Part shown: positions 5,503-9,557 of the stretch, in pieces | Layout: each line of letters opens with the position of its first letter | Numbering within the stretch: the stretch's first letter is position 1 | DNA from: CAYMJV01 sp964390545 | GTDB lineage: Bacteria > Desulfobacterota > BSN033 > UBA1163 | Direction of reading: 5' to 3' | Length of the DNA: 9,557 nucleotides | Assembly (NCBI GenBank): GCA_964390545.1 | Contig: CAYMJV010000086.1 | Coordinates: 1 to 9,557, forward strand | Position numbers and translations under genes: made by a program | Notes under the pieces: model-generated | The model's input: the letters and a program-made list of their open reading frames with translations, nothing else | Database searches by the model: none | What the model was told of the DNA's origin: nothing

Positions 5503-6693
5503 CTAAATAGCCCCCCCTTTCCTCAATTCGTTAATCCGCTCTTTGGAATAGCCCAAATACTTATGGAGAATCTCCTCGGTATGCTGCCCAACCGTGGGAG
5601 GGGGCTCAAAACCCTCTGTGCCTATCTCAGACATCTTAATCGGGTTTCCCACCATCTTGATCTCTTCTCCAAGATGATTGACCGAAACCACCATATTCCG
5701 AGCCAAAACGGACGGATCCGACAGTGCTTCCGCTAGATTGTTCACGGGAGCTGCTGGGACATCCCTCTTCACCAAGAGGTCAATCCACTCGTCCCGATCT
5801 TTCTCTAGGAACTTTTCTTCCAAGGTTTCAAAAAGAGCTTCGCGGTTTTTCAACCTCGCGTCTATGGTGCTAAACCGTGGATCCTTTCCAACCGATTCAA
5901 TCCCCAGCACCCCGCAAAGGTTTTGAAAAAATTTCTCTTGAGATGCTTCAAGGGCAAGATACTTTCCATCTTTTGTTTTGAATGCTCGGATGGGAACAGC
6001 CGATACATGGCCTGAGCCGATCGGTTCCGGGATCACTTTTTCCAGAAGATAGTACTGCGCCCGGTAAGTCATGAGGGAGATCTGGGCATCCAGCATGGCA
6101 ATATCGATCTGCTGCCCCTTACCGGTCAATTGCCGGTAGTAAAGCGCGGCAAGGACAGCCATCGCGGCAAACATCCCCCCTCCGAGGTCTCCCATTGGAT
6201 AGCCAAGCCGAGCCGGCGGCCTGCCGGGTTCCCCCGTGAAGCTCATGACTCCCCCTAATCCCTGGACCAAGAGATCCAAGGCAGGACGATCCTTGTAGGG
6301 ACTGTCTAATCCAAACCCGGTGACGGAACAGCTGATAATCTTAGGGTTAACTTTCTTTAGGCTTTCATAATCGATCCTGAACCTCTCCAATATCCCCGAA
6401 CGGAAATTGTCATAGACGACATCCGAGATCTTTACCAGTTCATAAAAAACCTCTCTGGCCTTATCGCTTTTGAAATTCATGGTCACGCTTTTCTTATTCC
6501 TGTTAAAGCTCATGTAGTATGCGCTTTCCCCTTTATGATTATACTGGCGCACCGTCCGGCTCAGTTCCCCCCCCTCTGGGTTTTCGAATTTAATGACTTC
6601 TGCACCCAAGTCTGCCAAGATCAATGTCCCATAAGGACCAGCCATGTATTGTGAAAGATCCAATATTCGAACTCCTTTGAGAATTTCTGCCAT
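5503..6693 (-). CDS. CaiB/BaiF (class III) CoA-transferase
   Basis: This is a 396-residue formyl-CoA-transferase-type enzyme that moves CoA from an acyl-CoA donor to a carboxylic acid, the usual ATP-free activation step in anaerobic acid degradation. The N-terminus LKGVRILDLSQYMAGPYGTLILADLGAEVIKFE is diagnostic (first half at residues 5-20). The catalytic aspartate is Asp169 in YPMGDLGGG, the same number as in Oxalobacter formyl-CoA transferase. Other family marks are NRNKKSV (64-70), DNFRSG (95-100), GYGxG-like VTGFGLDSPYKDRPALD (124-140) and DVPAAPVNN (311-319). The length is that of a complete family member, which normally works as an interlocked homodimer; no second CaiB gene is present, unlike the BbsEF pair. 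The ATG at 6693 has GGAGG 5 bases ahead. The acid it activates is unknown; the neighbouring TRAP permease suggests an imported one. Confidence 0.94.
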   Translation of the reverse strand: MAEILKGVRILDLSQYMAGPYGTLILADLGAEVIKFENPEGGELSRTVRQYNHKGESAYYMSFNRNKKSVTMNFKSDKAREVFYELVKISDVVYDNFRSGILERFRIDYESLKKVNPKIISCSVTGFGLDSPYKDRPALDLLVQGLGGVMSFTGEPGRPPARLGYPMGDLGGGMFAAMAVLAALYYRQLTGKGQQIDIAMLDAQISLMTYRAQYYLLEKVIPEPIGSGHVSAVPIRAFKTKDGKYLALEASQEKFFQNLCGVLGIESVGKDPRFSTIDARLKNREALFETLEEKFLEKDRDEWIDLLVKRDVPAAPVNNLAEALSDPSVLARNMVVSVNHLGEEIKMVGNPIKMSEIGTEGFEPPPTVGQHTEEILHKYLGYSKERINELRKGGAI

Positions 6694-6721
6694 GTGATCC
6701 TCCGGTGTTTTTTTAACTTAA

Positions 6722-6767
6722 AAAGCTCAGGGTCACCCTAAAGACTGTTCTTTTGTCTTCCAGCTTT
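6722..6767 (-). other. Nested hairpins between oxidoreductase and CoA-transferase genes
   Basis: Outer arms AAAGCT (6722-6727) and AGCTTT (6762-6767) enclose two smaller inverted repeats: AGGGT/ACCCT at 6729-6739 and AAGAC/GTCTT at 6741-6759. On the transcribed strand the structure is followed by a short T-run (CTTTTT) before the CoA-transferase ribosome-binding site. It could be a weak terminator or attenuator, an mRNA-processing site, or, for AGGGTCACCCT, a protein-binding palindrome. The remainder of this 103-base spacer has no other feature that I can see. Confidence 0.35.
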
Positions 6768-6796
6768 GTATGATAAATGTACTTCTTTCATCCTTT

Positions 6797-8755
6797 TCAA
6801 ATTTGAAGTGAAACCTTAAAACCACCCTCGATGGCCTCCGCAACGCTAGCGGGTTTGAGAGCGTCGCCAATCTTAAAAACAGATGCCACCTTACCTACCA
6901 AGCTGCGGGCCGCCTCATCATTGGAAACCATACCCATGGCAAGGACCACGGAATCAGCTTCAAAAAACTCAGGATAGAGGCCTGCGCGAAGGACTTTGAC
7001 CCCTTTTCCGGTGATCCCCTCGACCTTCACGCCCGTTTCCAATCGAATGCCGGCCGCAATTAACCGATCAATCACCACCCATCGATTCATGGGCCCATAG
7101 TCTGCCCCGATCCGGGGAAGCATTTCCAGAATGGCTACTTGCTTTCCTTTCTGGGCAAGAAATTCGGCTGTCTCGCACCCGGTTGATCCCCCGCCCACGA
7201 CAACCACAATCTCGCCGGTTTTCTTTATACCCGCCAATACGTCAACCGCTGTAACCACATGATCGGCATTCACTCCTGGCAAATTGGGAATAAGGGGCAT
7301 GGCACCGGTTGCTACAATGACCACATCGGGTTTCCCTTTTTCTACCTCTTCGGCCGTGCAACGTGTATTCATTCTCACCTCAACATGCAGCTTCTCCAGT
7401 TGAGTGGTGAGATAGCGAATGGTACTCTTCCACTCGTCCTTATAGGGAGGAACAATCGCACATAGAAGCTGGCCGCCCAGTTTATCCTTTGTCTCAAAAA
7501 GAGTGACCTGGTGGCCTCTCAAGGCAGCCACTCTGGCAGCCTCCATGCCTGCGGGGCCCCCTCCAACAATAAAAACATTTTTGGCTTTCTTCGCCCGCTT
7601 GATGATAGTCTCGCCTTCCCTTCCAGCTCGGGCATTAACAGAACAGCACATGAACTTGTCGGAACCCACATCATCATAGCAGCGACAGCACGCAGTACAT
7701 AGATTAATATCTTCCAGTCGTCCTTCCTTCGCTTTGTTGGGCAGGTCTGGATCGGCTATGAGTGGCCTCGCCATGCCAATGAAATCAGCTTGACCGGTGG
7801 CGATGATTTGCTCCGCATCAACAGGGTCATTGATTCGGACACAAGCAATTACTGGAATGTTGACTACTTGCTTGATCCCCGCTGCTAAATAGACGAACGC
7901 ATTCCTCGGTACGCACATTTGGGGCAAGGGTTCCCTTGATTCCATCCATCTGGGATAGACGTTCAGGGCATGAACGCCTGCCTTCTCCAGGTACGGGGCG
8001 ATCTCTTGCCACTGAGACAGCCCGAGACCCCAGGGGACCATATCTAAACCAGGAATTCGACAGATGATCGGAAAATCGTTTCGGATCTTTTGCTTAACAT
8101 TCGCTATGGTCTCCGCAATCATCCTCACTCGGTTTTCAACATTCCCCCCGTATTGATCTTTGCGTGTATTTGTGAAAGGATTCGTGAAGCGGTGGAGGAT
8201 GTTGCCTCCGATACACTGGATCTCTATGACATCAAAGCCAGCTTCGCGTGCCCTCAAGGCAGCATCTCCTATGGCTTCTTGAATCATCAGAATCTCTTCC
8301 AGGGTGAGCGCTCTTGATCGGGGCAAATATTCAGCAAGGCTGAAGGCAGGATGGATACCTTCCCTTGGCAGAACGATTGCCGAAGGCCCCACATCTTCTG
8401 CTGTTCCCTCTGTTCCTTTCCTTGACCAGTAGCCGTAAGTGGCGAGCTGAGCAGCGGCTTTACTTCCATGATCATGAATGGCCTTAACCCATTCCTTTAA
8501 TTTCGGGATATCCTTGTCACTATATAGATTGATTCGACTGGCCCCTGTTTTTCTGCTGGGATATATAGTCTGGAGAGCCCCTGTGGTGATAAGCCCAACA
8601 CCCCCTTTTGCTCGCTCGGCATAAAATTTCGCCAAACGATCGCTTTCTTCGAAGTCGTATCGGGTGGTTGCCGCTACCATGACGATCCGATTAGATATCT
8701 TTAAGGGGCCTATTCTACAGGGTTGAAACAATTTTTCTAATTTCATCATTCCCAT
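6797..8755 (-). CDS. FMN/4Fe-4S/FAD oxidoreductase, 2,4-dienoyl-CoA reductase / Old Yellow Enzyme family
   Basis: This 652-residue enzyme has the FadH/enoate-reductase architecture and reduces a C=C or related bond with NAD(P)H. Residues 1-345 form the FMN TIM barrel (FQPCRIGPLKISNRIV; NTRKDQYGGNVENRVR at 196-211; GQADFIGMARPLIADP at 321-336). A cysteine cluster follows for a 4Fe-4S centre (Cys353, 356, 357, 359, then 370/371). The FAD/NAD(P)H part has GGGPAGMEAA (398-407), VVGGGSTGCETAE (519-531) and a closing KIGDALKPASVAEAIEGG (628-645). The barrel loop that carries catalytic residues in relatives reads EIQCIGGNILHRF (178-190), lacking the usual His or Tyr, so the substrate is probably unusual. 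ATGs at 8755, 8749 and 8746 are all possible starts behind a GAGGGG site. The TRAP gene ends 11 bases upstream, indicating one transcript. Confidence 0.92.
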   Translation of the reverse strand: MGMMKLEKLFQPCRIGPLKISNRIVMVAATTRYDFEESDRLAKFYAERAKGGVGLITTGALQTIYPSRKTGASRINLYSDKDIPKLKEWVKAIHDHGSKAAAQLATYGYWSRKGTEGTAEDVGPSAIVLPREGIHPAFSLAEYLPRSRALTLEEILMIQEAIGDAALRAREAGFDVIEIQCIGGNILHRFTNPFTNTRKDQYGGNVENRVRMIAETIANVKQKIRNDFPIICRIPGLDMVPWGLGLSQWQEIAPYLEKAGVHALNVYPRWMESREPLPQMCVPRNAFVYLAAGIKQVVNIPVIACVRINDPVDAEQIIATGQADFIGMARPLIADPDLPNKAKEGRLEDINLCTACCRCYDDVGSDKFMCCSVNARAGREGETIIKRAKKAKNVFIVGGGPAGMEAARVAALRGHQVTLFETKDKLGGQLLCAIVPPYKDEWKSTIRYLTTQLEKLHVEVRMNTRCTAEEVEKGKPDVVIVATGAMPLIPNLPGVNADHVVTAVDVLAGIKKTGEIVVVVGGGSTGCETAEFLAQKGKQVAILEMLPRIGADYGPMNRWVVIDRLIAAGIRLETGVKVEGITGKGVKVLRAGLYPEFFEADSVVLAMGMVSNDEAARSLVGKVASVFKIGDALKPASVAEAIEGGFKVSLQI

Positions 8756-8766
8756 TCCCCTCTACT

Positions 8767-9557
8767 TTATTTGCCAAACATTTTGGAAGGTAGATATAAG
8801 GATAGTTCTGGCCAAAAGAGCAGAATTGCCAAGATCGGAATTTCTAACAGCAAAAAGGGGCCTACTCCCTTTACCACATCCATAACGGTGGTATTATCCC
8901 CCGCGGTCGCCGTAACGACAAAAAGATTCATCCCAATAGGAGGGGTAAGCATCCCTATTTCTGCAAGCTTAACAAAGATAACCCCAAACCATATACCATT
9001 ATATCCTAAGGCCTTAATAACGGGATAGACGTAGGGCATTGTTGTTATCAGCATCGTTACAGTTTCCATTACACATCCCAGGAAAAGGTACATAATGGAA
9101 AACAGAATCATCACCACCCATCCCGGCACAGCTCCTTCAGCGGTACAGAGCTTAACAAGCGCTTCTGAAAACCCACATAGCGTGAGGTGTCTGGCAAGCA
9201 AAAAGCCGCCTACGAGAATGATCATGATGGAAGTCGTGCCTTGAACGGTTTCCACACTTATCTTTCGCAAGACCTCCCAGGAAAATTTCCCTTTCCCTAT
9301 GGCTAAAATCAAGGCCAGAAAGGCACCTATTGCGCCTCCAGCCGAAGGGGTGAAATAACCGGCATAAATGCCTCCCATAACTGAAAAGAAAAGAAAAAAG
9401 ATGGACCAAAGCTGAACCACCCCTCTCAACTTCTCTCTCCTGGAAAAAGTTACTTCAGGGATAGGAGCTAACTTTGGATTCAACCGGCACCTGATGTAAA
9501 TAAAAGCTAAATAGACAACAGCAGTGAAAATCCCTGGGAAAACCCCTGCCATGAGAA
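8767..9557 (-). CDS. TRAP transporter large permease (DctM family), 5' end outside window
   Basis: This is the C-terminal part of the large membrane subunit of a tripartite ATP-independent periplasmic transporter, which imports organic acids using an ion gradient with a periplasmic binding protein. About 263 codons are visible; the family has about 425-440, so the first 160 or more residues lie beyond the right edge, and the Met at 9552 (context LMAGVFPG) is internal. Family marks are GGIYAGYFTPSAGGAIGAF (60-78, counted from that Met; the usual TPTEAAA is altered to TPSAGGA), LGCVMETVTMLITTMPYVYPV (158-178) and KLAEIGMLTPPIGMNLFVV (195-213). Several hydrophobic segments are visible, near 1-20, 48-86, 107-120, 144-178 and 231-248. 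The small permease and binding-protein genes are not in the window. The oxidoreductase gene follows at 11 bases, suggesting the imported acid feeds this pathway. Confidence 0.92.
   Translation of the reverse strand, partial: LMAGVFPGIFTAVVYLAFIYIRCRLNPKLAPIPEVTFSRREKLRGVVQLWSIFFLFFSVMGGIYAGYFTPSAGGAIGAFLALILAIGKGKFSWEVLRKISVETVQGTTSIMIILVGGFLLARHLTLCGFSEALVKLCTAEGAVPGWVVMILFSIMYLFLGCVMETVTMLITTMPYVYPVIKALGYNGIWFGVIFVKLAEIGMLTPPIGMNLFVVTATAGDNTTVMDVVKGVGPFLLLEIPILAILLFWPELSLYLPSKMFGK

Noticed and set aside
5044..5736. A 230-residue open frame on the plus strand
   Set aside because: It lies antisense to the DUF35 gene, the spacer and the CoA-transferase C-terminus. The translation has no recognisable domain, while the minus-strand proteins are clear family members.

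Overview
All confidently recognised genes lie on the minus strand, so the window is transcribed from right to left. It holds nine protein genes. Two of them run off the window ends, and a 100-base run of N interrupts the sequence at 2904-3003. The gene content is catabolic acyl-CoA metabolism of the kind common in anaerobic or facultative Desulfobacterota and related Proteobacteria: class III CoA-transferase, thiolase with a DUF35 partner, acyl-CoA dehydrogenase with its own ETF, a flavin/Fe-S enoate-reductase-type enzyme and a TRAP transporter. The N run suggests a draft or metagenome-assembled genome. The taxonomic guess is inference from gene content only; there is no rRNA or marker gene here.

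Layout in transcription order: (1) 3' part of a TRAP transporter large permease (dctM-like), 8767-9557. (2) A 652-residue FMN/4Fe-4S/FAD oxidoreductase of the Old Yellow Enzyme / 2,4-dienoyl-CoA reductase family, starting 11 bases after the permease. (3) After about 100 bases with potential RNA structure, a CaiB/BaiF CoA-transferase. (4) A DUF35 zinc-ribbon/OB-fold protein. (5) An SCP2-type thiolase. (6) After 194 bases, a TetR-family repressor. (7) After the assembly gap, an acyl-CoA dehydrogenase. (8) A 146-bp non-coding element bounded by a perfect 14-bp inverted repeat. (9) etfB, then etfA, which is cut by the left window edge.

A working model (inference): the TRAP system imports an organic acid, the CoA-transferase activates it, the dehydrogenase (electrons to EtfAB) and the OYE-type flavoenzyme adjust its saturation, and the thiolase-DUF35 pair cleaves a beta-ketoacyl-CoA. 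The TetR protein probably senses a pathway acid or CoA ester. A perfect AGACCGGTCT palindrome just upstream of the dehydrogenase gene is the best operator candidate. The set (DUF35 + thiolase + class III CoA-transferase + acyl-CoA dehydrogenase + ETF) resembles the bbs pathway for benzylsuccinate oxidation. Hydratase and hydroxyacyl-CoA dehydrogenase genes are not in the window, and only one CoA-transferase subunit is present, so the substrate cannot be named.

The points most worth a second look are the acyl-CoA dehydrogenase, which lacks glutamate at both usual catalytic-base positions; the unusual active-site loop of the OYE-type enzyme; and the inverted-repeat element sitting exactly between the dehydrogenase stop codon and the etfB ribosome-binding site. 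I see no defence system, CRISPR array, tRNA, rRNA or transposase.
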